Assembly (NCBI GenBank): GCA_945946655.1
Contig: CAMEWM010000002.1
Location: 1-48,926, forward strand
DNA from: an uncultured Clostridium sp.
GTDB taxonomy: Bacteria; Bacillota; Clostridia; TANB77; CAG-508
Direction: 5' to 3'
DNA length: 48,926 bases
The translations under genes and the position numbers were made by a program. The notes beneath the pieces were generated by a model. It made no database searches and was not told the DNA's origin. It saw only the letters and a list, made by a program, of their open reading frames with translations. Of the stretch, positions 27,947 through 36,611 are shown one piece after another; the first letter of the stretch is position 1, and each line of letters starts with the position of its first letter.

Positions 27947-28729
27947 TTATTCTTGTTTAATATGTTCTTCTGTTATATCCATATGCATTTTCATCATTCC
28001 GCCAATTAAGGCATCAACACAATCTGGATCATCTCCTTCAATCCAAATTACTATTGTAAATCTGTCTATATCACCAGATTTAAAATCTTTCCTTTGTTTT
28101 TCCAATACAGTTAAATCATTTTTAAATGCAATAGTTCCTGTTTCTGCTTGCCCTGTTCTTTCATTTGCCTTTGCATACACTTCTTTTTCTCCATTTCTAA
28201 ACACCATGACTCTTATTGCTCTATCTACATTTTTTACAACGTCATCAACTAATATTGTATACCAATAATTTATGGTATCTGCACCTTTATTTTCTATATA
28301 AAAAGTATATGCTATATAATTATCTCCATTATGAGTTCCTTCTCCTTGTGTATCTATGTCAGTTGGAAGCCAATTAATTGATATGTTATCTACGAATTCT
28401 AACTGTTCCACTTTTAATATTTTCTTCTCATCTTTTTCTGACAATCTCTCATACATTACAAGTCCACTCTTTCTTGCAAGTTCATCATCTAGAGCAACTG
28501 TGAAAGCTCCTCCTTCATAAAATAATCTTAACAAGAAATATATTATAATTAAAAATAATGCTATAATTAAAAGTCCTAACTTTATTATCCTTATATTCTT
28601 TTCTCTTCTTTTTAGCTTTTCTGAATCAAGTTCAACTCTGCCTTTATCTTCTTTAGATAATATTTTATTTTTTTCAATAATATTTTTTACTTGTTCATCT
28701 GCATCATTTTTCTCTTTTTTCTTAAACAT
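27947..28729 (-). CDS. Membrane-anchored surface protein related to the TasA-like set
   Basis: This 260-residue protein has a charged cytoplasmic N-terminus of about 48 residues (rich in Lys and Glu), one membrane helix (LGLLIIALFLIIIYFLLRLFY, about residues 51-72) and an external domain. That domain contains IAYTFYIENKGADTINYWYTILVDDV and IWIEGDDPDCVDALIGGMMKMHMD, the latter shared in pattern with the previous gene. Bacterial surface proteins of this layout are often co-encoded with SipW-type peptidases. Unlike its neighbour it lacks a Tyr-Ala-x-Phe cleavage site, so it may remain anchored and act as a base or partner. Function is inferred only from context. Confidence 0.75.
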   Translation of the reverse strand: MFKKKEKNDADEQVKNIIEKNKILSKEDKGRVELDSEKLKRREKNIRIIKLGLLIIALFLIIIYFLLRLFYEGGAFTVALDDELARKSGLVMYERLSEKDEKKILKVEQLEFVDNISINWLPTDIDTQGEGTHNGDNYIAYTFYIENKGADTINYWYTILVDDVVKNVDRAIRVMVFRNGEKEVYAKANERTGQAETGTIAFKNDLTVLEKQRKDFKSGDIDRFTIVIWIEGDDPDCVDALIGGMMKMHMDITEEHIKQE

Positions 28730-28880
28730 TCTTCATTCTCCTCTTTTGCATTACATATTATTAAAGAAAAAATAATCTCCTCTCTTCTTTTTATAAATCA
28801 TTGATTTAGTTTTCATTTTATAGTACAATTATTATAATATATTTAAATATAATAAATCAATATTTTAATGAGGTAAACAT

Positions 28881-29480
28881 ATGAAAATTTCTAAAAAGTT
28901 TATGTTAATAGTTCTTACTTGTATTTTGTTAGTTTTATTAATGTTTCTAATTTCTCAGGTTTATGCGAAATATATAACTTCTGTATCTGGAAATGCTTCT
29001 ATAACAATATCTAGATGGAATATAAAAGTTAATGATTTGTCTATAAAAAACAATTCGGATATTTCTTCTAAAATCGTTCCTGTATTTCCAGGAAATGACA
29101 ATATTGCAAGTAATATAATAGCTCCTACAGCGGAAGGATATTTCGATTTAGTATTTGATTTTACAGACGTTGACGTTTCTTTTAAATATGATATTAATAT
29201 TACAGCAGATGACAGTAGTGCCGTATCTGATATAGTTGCAACCGGATATTCTATAGATGGAGGTAATAAAGTAACTTTTACAGACTTTAATTCTCCTATC
29301 AGTGATACAATAAAATTATCTGATAATGTAAATTCAAGAACTATTCGTGTATATGTTATGTGGAACGACGATCCAGATACTTCTTCTATGAACAACATTG
29401 ATGATACAGCATCCACTTTAAAGTCCGATAGTTCAGCTATTTTAAAAGTTTCTATTGGTTTTACTCAAGTGGCAGAATAA
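28881..29480 (+). CDS. TasA-like secreted protein (SipW-type signal)
   Basis: This 199-residue protein has a SipW-type signal: MKISKKF, a hydrophobic run, then ISQVYAKYITSVSGNASITISRWNIKVN. Beta-strand-rich sequence follows, with PVFPGNDNIASNIIAPTAEGYFDLVFDFTDVDVSFKYDI, the kind of immunoglobulin-like strand pattern seen in TasA and camelysin. It is the only gene of the set on the plus strand between the two minus-strand units, and is divergent from the 260-residue anchored protein. GAGGT precedes the ATG. A strong terminator follows. Confidence 0.8.
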   Translation: MKISKKFMLIVLTCILLVLLMFLISQVYAKYITSVSGNASITISRWNIKVNDLSIKNNSDISSKIVPVFPGNDNIASNIIAPTAEGYFDLVFDFTDVDVSFKYDINITADDSSAVSDIVATGYSIDGGNKVTFTDFNSPISDTIKLSDNVNSRTIRVYVMWNDDPDTSSMNNIDDTASTLKSDSSAILKVSIGFTQVAE

Positions 29481-29499
29481 ATTAGATTTAATAAAAAGC

Positions 29500-29536
29500 G
29501 GTTAAAACTATAATTTTAATAGTTTTAACCTTTTTT
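29500..29536. terminator. Terminator between convergent TasA-like genes
   Basis: A perfect 11-base-pair stem GGTTAAAACTA/TAGTTTTAACC, with a T-run on the plus side and a shorter one on the minus side. It can serve both the plus-strand gene and the ten-gene minus-strand operon. Confidence 0.85.
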
Positions 29537-29579
29537 GTAATTCAATGTCTTGCTTTTATTTATCTAATATTTCCTAATA

Positions 29580-30200
29580 TTATTTTTTTTGCTCAGCAAT
29601 TAAGAATAAAGATAGATGTAAGCTACTTTCATCAGGATAGTTCTGATTAAACTCATAAGCTTTTTCTCCCCAATAAGTATCAGCTTCATCATCTCCTGAT
29701 TCATATGGCCACTCTACAGATATTATAAATAGTCCTTCTCCATTTGTGTTCTCAAGTTGAGTTTTATCTACTGTCACCGTTATTTTGAAAGGATAATTGT
29801 TATTAATTCTATCATTTAGTTCTTCTTCTGTACAATTTTCTCCAACTGTATATCTTTCACCTAGTACAGTTAGAGATTGATATTTATATGTTAAGTCTGC
29901 TACTGATTCTCCTGCATTTTGTACTTTAATTTCCTTTGTATATGTTTGCATTCCAGGATATATAGTACTAACATCTATTTCAATATTTGTAACAGCCTCA
30001 TCATCTCCAACTTTAAATGTAACATTCCAAGATGTAACATGTGCAGATAATCCGCCTGATACTCTAGTAGCAAAAACAAACCATGCATATGAATTAAATA
30101 CTAAGAGTACAACCAAAATTATTAAGGTTCTTAATTTAACATATTTTTTTATAAAACCTTTTTTATTATCTTTTGAAGTATCATTTTTTATCTTCTTCAC
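29580..30200 (-). CDS. TasA-like secreted protein, last gene of the ten-gene operon
   Basis: This roughly 206-residue protein has a basic N-terminus, a hydrophobic core LIILVVLLVF and the SipW-type cleavage text NSYAWFVFATRVSGGLSAHVTSWNVTFKV. The mature part includes STIYPGMQTYTKEIKVQNAGESVADLTYKYQSL, an Ig-like strand pattern typical of TasA relatives. The start is uncertain: GTG at 30200 follows AGAGGAA by a suitable distance, while the ATG at 30248 would overlap the upstream signal peptidase gene by 68 bases. Either way the two genes overlap, which indicates translational coupling of peptidase and substrate. Confidence 0.82.
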   Translation of the reverse strand: MKKIKNDTSKDNKKGFIKKYVKLRTLIILVVLLVFNSYAWFVFATRVSGGLSAHVTSWNVTFKVGDDEAVTNIEIDVSTIYPGMQTYTKEIKVQNAGESVADLTYKYQSLTVLGERYTVGENCTEEELNDRINNNYPFKITVTVDKTQLENTNGEGLFIISVEWPYESGDDEADTYWGEKAYEFNQNYPDESSLHLSLFLIAEQKK

Positions 30201-30789
30201 TACGTTCCTCTTTTTCATCTTTATCATTTTCTTCTTGATCTTCGTCATCTTTTTCTTTACGTATTTTAATAATTTTTATTATTATTAAAACTGTAAGTGG
30301 TATAAAAATCAAGAAATAAAATCCATATAAATTATTTATTATCTTACTTATGAAACTTAAAATATGTGTTTTATATATTACGACTCCATAAACTTGACTC
30401 TCCGATACAACAGGATCTTCTTCAGTATTTGCGATTCCTTTGGTATGGAACTTATAACTATCTCCATCTCTTTCTACGTCTATAACTCTATGAGTAATTA
30501 TTTTGTCTTGAAAAGAACCTTTTTCTCCTAAGTATACTATGTCATCTCCAATTTTTATTTTACTTGGATCAATCTCTTTTGATATTAATATATCTCCAAC
30601 TTTATATTCTGGTACCATACTTTCTGTTACAATATTGAATACTCTTATACCACCAATACTAGCATTGTTGTTTGTAAATCTCTGAAATAAAACAACTATT
30701 AATATTAATACTACTAAAATCACTAATAAGTAATATAAAATATTTCCTATTATTTTTAATGCTTTATTTTCACTTATTTTCTTTGCCAT
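30181..30789 (-). CDS. SipW-like (ER-type) signal peptidase I
   Basis: This 202-residue membrane protease has an N-terminal helix (residues 13-35), the catalytic Ser57 in TESMVPEYKVGD, and His100 in ITHRV, where bacterial P-type enzymes have Lys. The downstream GIANTEEDPV supplies the acidic residue, a second helix spans about residues 148-176, and a charged, Glu/Lys-rich cytoplasmic tail follows. The Ser-His arrangement is that of SipW and archaeal/ER signal peptidases, which mature TasA-like fibre subunits. Its gene overlaps the TasA-like gene that follows, so that protein is the probable substrate. Confidence 0.93.
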   Translation of the reverse strand: MAKKISENKALKIIGNILYYLLVILVVLILIVVLFQRFTNNNASIGGIRVFNIVTESMVPEYKVGDILISKEIDPSKIKIGDDIVYLGEKGSFQDKIITHRVIDVERDGDSYKFHTKGIANTEEDPVVSESQVYGVVIYKTHILSFISKIINNLYGFYFLIFIPLTVLIIIKIIKIRKEKDDEDQEENDKDEKEERSEEDKK

Positions 30790-30806
30790 TTTATTTTCCT
30801 TTCGTT

Positions 30807-31937
30807 CTACTTTTTTATTTGCGCTAAGTATTTATTAATATGTTTATTAAATATATTTTGTATTTCTTGTAAAGTTGCTTGACTTCTATATTTTATAACT
30901 GCATATTTTTCTCCAATCATATCTTTTAAATCTTTCATTGATATGTCGGTATTCATATCTATAACTTTCTCTAGCATCTTGCTAATTACAATATCTTGTA
31001 CTTCTTTTTGTTTTTCTTCATTTTCTAATTCATCTTCTTTGTCTTTATCAATGGTACTCATTATTAGATAATTTAAAAAGAATGAATCATCCATTAGACT
31101 CTTTAAGTCACCATCATCATTATAGTCCTTTTTTTCATCCATCTTTTTAGTTTTGTCATCCATGTTTTCTCTTAAATATGACCATAATTTCATTGCATAC
31201 TGGAAATTAACGTTTTTTAAAACAACATTTGTCTTTTTAATTGGTTCTCTAACCAATGTTATATGCTTTTTATCTATAACTTTGTATACTTCTGCATTTG
31301 TTAAATCTGATATCTTTACTTCTAGTTTTGCAATTCTTTCAAGCAAATCGTCTGGATTACCTGATTCTCCTTTCGAATCTTCATCATCAATTTTTGCACT
31401 TAGAGATAAATTTAAATCCACTTTTTCATCACCAATTTTTGACGTTCCGGTATATCCAAAAAATTTATCATTCTTTGAACCTTCATTTTGAAATTGTTCT
31501 AGTGTTTTTTTCTTTTGACTTAAAAAGAATTTCATATTCTGAATAAGAGTATAAATGAGTCTATTTTCATAAGTGTCATAACTTTCTTCTTTATCTATAT
31601 TTAAAATTTTAGATGGTTTTACATCTCCTGTTTTCTTATCTACTTCCTGAATGAAATTAGTATTTTTAGATAGATTTTTTATACTTTCAACTGTTATTCT
31701 TCTTGCACGCTCTATTTTTACTACTTCTTCTTCATTAATAATAAACCTATTTGGACTACGAAAGATATTATCTATATAAGGAACTGTTTCTTCCATTATC
31801 TCTATCCACTCAGTATCTTTTATTACTTTTTCATAATCTGTCTGCACATGCAATTTTGAATCCAGATTTTTTTTAAATGTTTCTTCTTTTTGCTTACTTG
31901 CACTTTGATATATATCAATTATTCGTGAATCTTCCAT
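30807..31937 (-). CDS. DUF2357/McrC-like protein without a visible nuclease motif
   Basis: This 376-residue, highly charged protein has no signal or membrane segment. The segment YDTYENRLIYTLIQNMKFFL (about residues 120-140) resembles the conserved Tyr-Asp-Thr-x-Glu-Asn-Arg motif of DUF2357/McrC-type proteins, which partner McrB-like GTPases or ATPases. LKNVNFQYAMKLWSYLRENM (about 240-260) is similar to a second element of that family. I do not see a PD-(D/E)XK nuclease motif. It follows the McrB-like AAA+ gene by 44 bases, the order expected of an mcrB-mcrC pair. The family call is by motif and context and needs a profile search. Confidence 0.55.
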   Translation of the reverse strand: MEDSRIIDIYQSASKQKEETFKKNLDSKLHVQTDYEKVIKDTEWIEIMEETVPYIDNIFRSPNRFIINEEEVVKIERARRITVESIKNLSKNTNFIQEVDKKTGDVKPSKILNIDKEESYDTYENRLIYTLIQNMKFFLSQKKKTLEQFQNEGSKNDKFFGYTGTSKIGDEKVDLNLSLSAKIDDEDSKGESGNPDDLLERIAKLEVKISDLTNAEVYKVIDKKHITLVREPIKKTNVVLKNVNFQYAMKLWSYLRENMDDKTKKMDEKKDYNDDGDLKSLMDDSFFLNYLIMSTIDKDKEDELENEEKQKEVQDIVISKMLEKVIDMNTDISMKDLKDMIGEKYAVIKYRSQATLQEIQNIFNKHINKYLAQIKK

Positions 31938-31981
31938 CTTTCCTCCTATAATTTATTATTTACTGATTAGCTTTTTACAAA

Positions 31982-33508
31982 CTATGTAAGCTTCTTTAGT
32001 CTCATCATATAATCTATACATTCTTTCATTTTTCCTTTTCCAAATGTTTTATCTAAGAATTCTATATATGGTGTTATTTCATCTCTTATATACGAAATAT
32101 TTAACTGTTCAAATTTTCTCAATACTTTTTTAGCCATGAAGTAGTCAACACCTGCAATTTCGTCTCCTCCGCATGCTACATATACAGGTACAAATTTCTT
32201 CATATGAGAAACAATACGGTTACCAAATGCTATACGGAAATGTTTTATTGTATAGTCATCCATTTGTTCTATTTTAGCAAGAGTATCTTCAGAAACCTGA
32301 TGTTCCTGCATTGCTGTTGTAAATAACTGATCTAAATATGTATAATTTATATCCATTGGTGGCATATCTATTGGTTCAAATACTTTACCCTTATCGTTAA
32401 TATCTATTGGCATTGCTCTATCATAAACCTTATCTGTAACCATAAATGTAGAGTCATCGTTATTGATTGTTCCTATATACCACATATTTGGCGGTATTTT
32501 CAACTTTCCATCTATTAATCTTTTAGGGTCTGTCTTCCAACTACTTGGAACGATTTCTATAACCCACTCATTTTTATTTGGCATTTCTAGAATTGATAAC
32601 ATTTCAGCAAAATAATACTCAACACGTGCAATGTTCATCTCATCTAGAATTATTGTATATACATCATCTGTATATCCTGCTTTATACATTTCTTTTAAAA
32701 CTTCAGTTTCATTAAACTTTTTTGTAAATTCATTAAAATACCCAAACAACTCAGTTCTATCTCTCCAAGAAGGTTGTACAGATGCAACACATGAATCATG
32801 TTTTAAAAATTTTCCCCATGCATATGCTAGAGATGTTTTACCAGTTCCTGATATACCTTGTAATATAACAAGTTTTGTTGATGCCAATGCAGATATAAAT
32901 AGTCTCATCATATCTATTGTATAATATAGATGAAGTCTTGATGCAGCAAAATTTCTAAAGTGATCACATAGTTCAGGAAGTGTAAATGCATTACCATAAT
33001 TCTTAATCTTATAATTAGCAAACTGTTCATCTATAGCTATAAGTTTAGCAAATCTAGTACCTTGTTGTGTTGGATCCTCCTCTTCTTTTTCGTCGCTCTG
33101 TTCTTCTTCTGGACTTTCTCCAGGCTTTAATCCTAGTTGTGAAACCTTCATTGCTAAAATCTCATCTTTTTCTTTTACAAGTTTAGCTACTTGTCCATTT
33201 AAAGAAGAAATTTCTTGCAATAAAGCATCTTGGTCAATTGTTTTCTTACGTATCTTACCATATTTTCGTATAGTAAAAAATATAAGGAGTCCCACTAGCA
33301 CAAATATTAGCACAATTAATCCTATAGCAATTACAACTAAAATCCACTCTGGCATAGAAAAATCACCTTTATAATTATCAATTATGCTTGAATATGACTT
33401 TACATCTACAAGTACTTTTAGTCCTTTCCATATTCCACTAAACATCATTCCTATTCCAGAAAAGAACTGTCCTAGAAATTCATACAAAAATTTTGTAAAA
33501 GTTTCCAT
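31982..33508 (-). CDS. Membrane-anchored McrB-like AAA+ ATPase
   Basis: This 508-residue protein has a hydrophobic N-terminal segment (about residues 8-35) and a clear helix (about 55-82). A coiled-coil-like stretch (85-120) and an acidic linker (ESPEEEQSDEKEEEDP) follow. The AAA+ domain starts near residue 200: Walker A GISGTGKT (218-225), Walker B TIILDEMN (285-292) followed by IARVEYYFAEMLSILE, sensor GTINNDDST (346-354) and an arginine in VYDRA. The DEMN...EML and GTINNDDST text is that of the McrB/MoxR-like clade. McrB normally drives DNA restriction from the cytosol; here the enzyme is tied to the membrane within a surface-protein operon. Its activity is inferred, not shown. Confidence 0.82.
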   Translation of the reverse strand: METFTKFLYEFLGQFFSGIGMMFSGIWKGLKVLVDVKSYSSIIDNYKGDFSMPEWILVVIAIGLIVLIFVLVGLLIFFTIRKYGKIRKKTIDQDALLQEISSLNGQVAKLVKEKDEILAMKVSQLGLKPGESPEEEQSDEKEEEDPTQQGTRFAKLIAIDEQFANYKIKNYGNAFTLPELCDHFRNFAASRLHLYYTIDMMRLFISALASTKLVILQGISGTGKTSLAYAWGKFLKHDSCVASVQPSWRDRTELFGYFNEFTKKFNETEVLKEMYKAGYTDDVYTIILDEMNIARVEYYFAEMLSILEMPNKNEWVIEIVPSSWKTDPKRLIDGKLKIPPNMWYIGTINNDDSTFMVTDKVYDRAMPIDINDKGKVFEPIDMPPMDINYTYLDQLFTTAMQEHQVSEDTLAKIEQMDDYTIKHFRIAFGNRIVSHMKKFVPVYVACGGDEIAGVDYFMAKKVLRKFEQLNISYIRDEITPYIEFLDKTFGKGKMKECIDYMMRLKKLT

Positions 33509-33537
33509 TTTTTACCTCATTATATTTTCTTTTGATA

Positions 33538-34536
33538 TTATATTTTTATTAATCTCTTTATAATAGATTCATTTGCAATTATTGTATTATAATATTCTAG
33601 TTTTCTACTAGCTATTGTATAATAAAATGCATTTAATCTTTCAAAATTAGCATATTGTGGCTCAAATGAGTCATCTAATATAACTGCAAATTTAAATCCA
33701 TTTCTCATCAATTCATAAATATTTTCTTTATTTTTTAAAAATTCTTTATATGTTATTTTAAAATTTATTTTGTCTTGAACAGCAGAATTATTTATAATTT
33801 TTAATAAACTTGCTAATTTTCTGCTTTTGTTAAATAAGTTTGTGTTAAATTCTATTATGTATTGCCTTTTAAAATTACCTCTTAATATATCTTGAATAAC
33901 TTCTACTGATATTAAGTTATATTCTACAAATAGTTTGTCCTCTGATATTAATCCTGAATTAAAAACATTCTCTATAGCTTGATTACTATATATCATTGGG
34001 AATTTAATATTGTATTTTAAATTTACTCTATTTGCATTATTTGCACCTTCATAATCTGAAATTTTTAGTACAAACTCTTCTGTCTCAAATTTTTTTAAAA
34101 ATTTTTCTTTTTTATTTGAATACTCTATAAATATATTATAAAAATTTTTTTTAAAATCTTCATTATCTTTTTTTAAGAGTTTCTTTCTTATTTTATATAA
34201 TTTTTCTATAATTTCATCTATATCAACCCTATAAGAAATCTTATCAAAATATAATATGTAATAGAAAAATAATCCCATATTTTCTATTAATTTTCTTTTT
34301 TCGGGCATATCTCTTACAATACTAGCTTCCGCTTCTTTTATTGCATTCAAATAGTTTTTTCTAAAGGTTAGATTATCATCTTTAGGATAGAAGTTATAAA
34401 ATCTAACATTCAAATATGCGTCCATATACCTTAATGCTATTTTTTTGCTGTATGAATTTTCAAAAATCAGCTTAATGTATGAAAACACTTCCTCTTGTGT
34501 AATTTTTGTATACTCTTGCATTACATTGCTTGTCAT
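33538..34536 (-). CDS. Protein of unknown function, upstream of the AAA+ gene
   Basis: This 332-residue, Lys/Asn/Phe-rich protein has no signal peptide or membrane segment. The N-terminal half is helical (TKITQEEVFSYIKLIFENSYSKKIALRYMDAY). The C-terminal half alternates strands and helices: QYIIEFNTNLF, INFKITYKEFLKNK, FKFAVILDDSF, which loosely recalls a degenerate TIM-barrel such as an EAL domain, but no catalytic motif is visible. It lies 29 bases before the McrB-like AAA+ gene and 17 bases after a secreted-protein gene, so it is probably the third component of the intracellular module. I do not recognise a family. Confidence 0.7.
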   Translation of the reverse strand: MTSNVMQEYTKITQEEVFSYIKLIFENSYSKKIALRYMDAYLNVRFYNFYPKDDNLTFRKNYLNAIKEAEASIVRDMPEKRKLIENMGLFFYYILYFDKISYRVDIDEIIEKLYKIRKKLLKKDNEDFKKNFYNIFIEYSNKKEKFLKKFETEEFVLKISDYEGANNANRVNLKYNIKFPMIYSNQAIENVFNSGLISEDKLFVEYNLISVEVIQDILRGNFKRQYIIEFNTNLFNKSRKLASLLKIINNSAVQDKINFKITYKEFLKNKENIYELMRNGFKFAVILDDSFEPQYANFERLNAFYYTIASRKLEYYNTIIANESIIKRLIKI

Positions 34537-34553
34537 ATTTTATAACCTCCAAA

Positions 34554-35486
34554 CTATTTTGTAGTAACTTTTATTATTGATTTAGAATTTATTATAGGAT
34601 AAGTATAATCTTTATTTACATCTACTTTATAAAATCTTACAACAGCACTAGATATTGGCTCTACTTTAAAAGTCATACTGTTTATATAATTACTCCCATC
34701 TATATTTGTAGTAGTTGTGTTAATAGCATTTAAATAATTGGTATTCGTCATATCTAGCAATATCTCTTTAGGATCAAACTCTAGTGTAATTAAAGCTGAA
34801 TAACATTTTTCTTTATTTTCATTTGATAAATTCAAAAAAGTATCTACATCTATTTTATCACCCACATTATATGAGTCAAATGCTGTTTGCACCTTATAAT
34901 ATGATAGGGTATTTGTTATATTTAAGTCCAAATACTGACTTGATGATGAATCTACAATTTCATACGATAGGCTTTCTTTTCCAACTACTAATGTAAATCT
35001 AGCCTTTAATGTTTTTGTATATTGTGCAGTTGATGTAGCTGTTATCTGTACTGTTACTTTATCTCCTGTTTGCAATCCTGTATTTGGAGTTATTATCAAG
35101 TTAAAATAATCACTATTAGTATCTGCCGAAATAACTCCACTTGTTTTACTTAATTGGCAGGTTGCATTTGACGTACATTCATATGCAATGTCATATCCTA
35201 TATCGTATGTAGCCTTTTTTAAGTTATTTTCCATACTGTTCATATTTACTGTAATTGTATAAGGATCTACACCTGTCCAGTTATCAATTTGATAAATTGC
35301 TAGACTTTCTTTTAACTTATCACTATAGAAATAAAATTCTTTTGTCCTGACAAAAAAGTTATTTATTCCATTTAAAACATATCTACCAAAAGCAGAAATT
35401 AATGTTATAAAACATAAAGCTAAAACAAGTAGTATTATTACTTGTTGTTTTTTATAAATGCTTTTTGTTTTACTTCCTTTTTGCAT
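34554..35486 (-). CDS. Secreted TasA-like protein with a membrane anchor or signal
   Basis: This 310-residue protein has a basic start, a hydrophobic helix (VIILLVLALCFITLISAF, about residues 15-32) and then FGRYVLNGINNFFVRTKEFYFYSDKL, a pattern seen in surface proteins co-encoded with SipW-like peptidases. The outer part is a beta-sandwich type: TITVNMNSMENN, CTSNATCQLSKTSG with two cysteines that may form a disulfide, and KVTVQITATSTAQYTKTLKARFTL. The C-terminal VVRFYKVDVNKDYTYPI resembles a cohesin-like end. It is operon gene 5, the largest secreted protein of the ten-gene cluster. Confidence 0.72.
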   Translation of the reverse strand: MQKGSKTKSIYKKQQVIILLVLALCFITLISAFGRYVLNGINNFFVRTKEFYFYSDKLKESLAIYQIDNWTGVDPYTITVNMNSMENNLKKATYDIGYDIAYECTSNATCQLSKTSGVISADTNSDYFNLIITPNTGLQTGDKVTVQITATSTAQYTKTLKARFTLVVGKESLSYEIVDSSSSQYLDLNITNTLSYYKVQTAFDSYNVGDKIDVDTFLNLSNENKEKCYSALITLEFDPKEILLDMTNTNYLNAINTTTTNIDGSNYINSMTFKVEPISSAVVRFYKVDVNKDYTYPIINSKSIIKVTTK

Positions 35487-35505
35487 ATATGTTACCTTCC
35501 TTAGT

Positions 35506-36078
35506 TTATATTACCTGTCTTGAATTCACTGATATTTCTATCCCCTCAATTATGTCTTGATAATTGATAGTATTATATTTTTTAGGAAAATATAATACTA
35601 ATTGATACACATTTGTTTCTTTTTTTGTATATGTAAATGTTTCTGTATCTGTCGTCATTTTTCTAAAATATGTGCTATCATTATCTTGTATGATATCATT
35701 AGTTTTTATTATATTAGTTGCTCCTGCATCATTATAATTTTCATTCATATATAGTTCATATTCTATTGGTAAGTTGGTAGTAGCTCTAATTGTTAAGTCA
35801 TATTCCATATCAGTCTCACACGTATTTGTTCCTTCTGTATTTGATATAGAAAAATTATACACATATGGATCATCACTTGGAAATAATGAATCCAAATTTA
35901 AATTCATATTCTGATAGTCCTTATTTATTACATAAAAAGCTACCTGTATATTTGGATTTGCATTTGCTCCACTCTCATATCTAGACAAAGTAAAAGAAAT
36001 CAACTTAATTAAAAGAATTAAGCTTAGTAAAAGTATTAATATTTTAACAATTTTTTTTGCTAATTTTTTGTTTTTCAT
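35506..36078 (-). CDS. TasA-like secreted protein
   Basis: This 190-residue exported protein has a hydrophobic helix (IVKILILLLSLILLIKLISF) followed by TLSRYESGANANPNIQVAFYVI, a SipW-type mature start. The outer part is beta-rich with DDPYVYNFSISNTEGTNTCETDMEYDLTIRATTNLPIEYELY, typical of the Ig-like fibre subunits. It lies 24 bases after a signal peptidase gene, its probable processing enzyme. No catalytic motif is visible. Confidence 0.78.
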   Translation of the reverse strand: MKNKKLAKKIVKILILLLSLILLIKLISFTLSRYESGANANPNIQVAFYVINKDYQNMNLNLDSLFPSDDPYVYNFSISNTEGTNTCETDMEYDLTIRATTNLPIEYELYMNENYNDAGATNIIKTNDIIQDNDSTYFRKMTTDTETFTYTKKETNVYQLVLYFPKKYNTINYQDIIEGIEISVNSRQVI

Positions 36079-36102
36079 TCTTTTACTTCTCCTTTGTGAA
36101 CT

Positions 36103-36603
36103 TTATTCTTTTTTATGAGGCTTATAATAAACAACAGCAGTGATTAATATTACAGTAATTACAATTCCTATTAAAACTGACGGCGTCGTTAATACTTTTT
36201 TCCAAATTCCTACATGTGGAATTACAGCAACAACCTTTCCTAATATTTGACTATACGATATTGGCAAATCTTGACTACTATTTGCATCTCCTTTTGTTAT
36301 TATTTGTGTTCCACTTATTTCTAAAACTCTATGCGTCACAAAATGCTCATTTTCTTGGTAAACCACTATATCATTTTTTTTAATTTTATCTGTTATCTTT
36401 ACAATAACCAAATCTCCTATTTCTATTGTCCCAGACATACTTCCAGTTGCTACCTCAAATGCTGTATATCCAAAAATATTAGCATTTTGTTTATGTTGAA
36501 CTTTTGTCTGTATTACATAACCTACCGCAATTATAACTAATATAGATATAATTACAATTACTATATCTAATATTATAGATAAAATTTTTTGCAATATTTT
36601 CAT
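36103..36603 (-). CDS. SipW-like (ER-type) signal peptidase I
   Basis: This 166-residue peptidase has an N-terminal helix (residues 5-32) and a catalytic Ser55 in VATGSMSGTIEIGDLVIV. His91 in FVTHRV and the acidic loop TKGDANSSQD follow. A C-terminal helix (LIGIVITVILITAVVYY) is followed by PHKKE. It is catalytically complete and closest in layout to Bacillus SipW. It lies between two genes for TasA-like proteins, which it probably processes. Confidence 0.94.
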   Translation of the reverse strand: MKILQKILSIILDIVIVIISILVIIAVGYVIQTKVQHKQNANIFGYTAFEVATGSMSGTIEIGDLVIVKITDKIKKNDIVVYQENEHFVTHRVLEISGTQIITKGDANSSQDLPISYSQILGKVVAVIPHVGIWKKVLTTPSVLIGIVITVILITAVVYYKPHKKE

Positions 36604-36611
36604 TATCTCTC

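Noticed and set aside
28961-29416. A 151-residue minus-strand frame inside the plus-strand TasA-like gene
   Set aside because: The plus-strand product has a clear SipW-type signal, ribosome binding site and terminator; the antisense frame has none.
30807-33508. Classification of the AAA+ and partner genes as an ordinary McrBC restriction system
   Set aside because: The ATPase has membrane anchors, the partner shows no nuclease motif, and both are in the middle of a secretion operon without a DNA-recognition domain.
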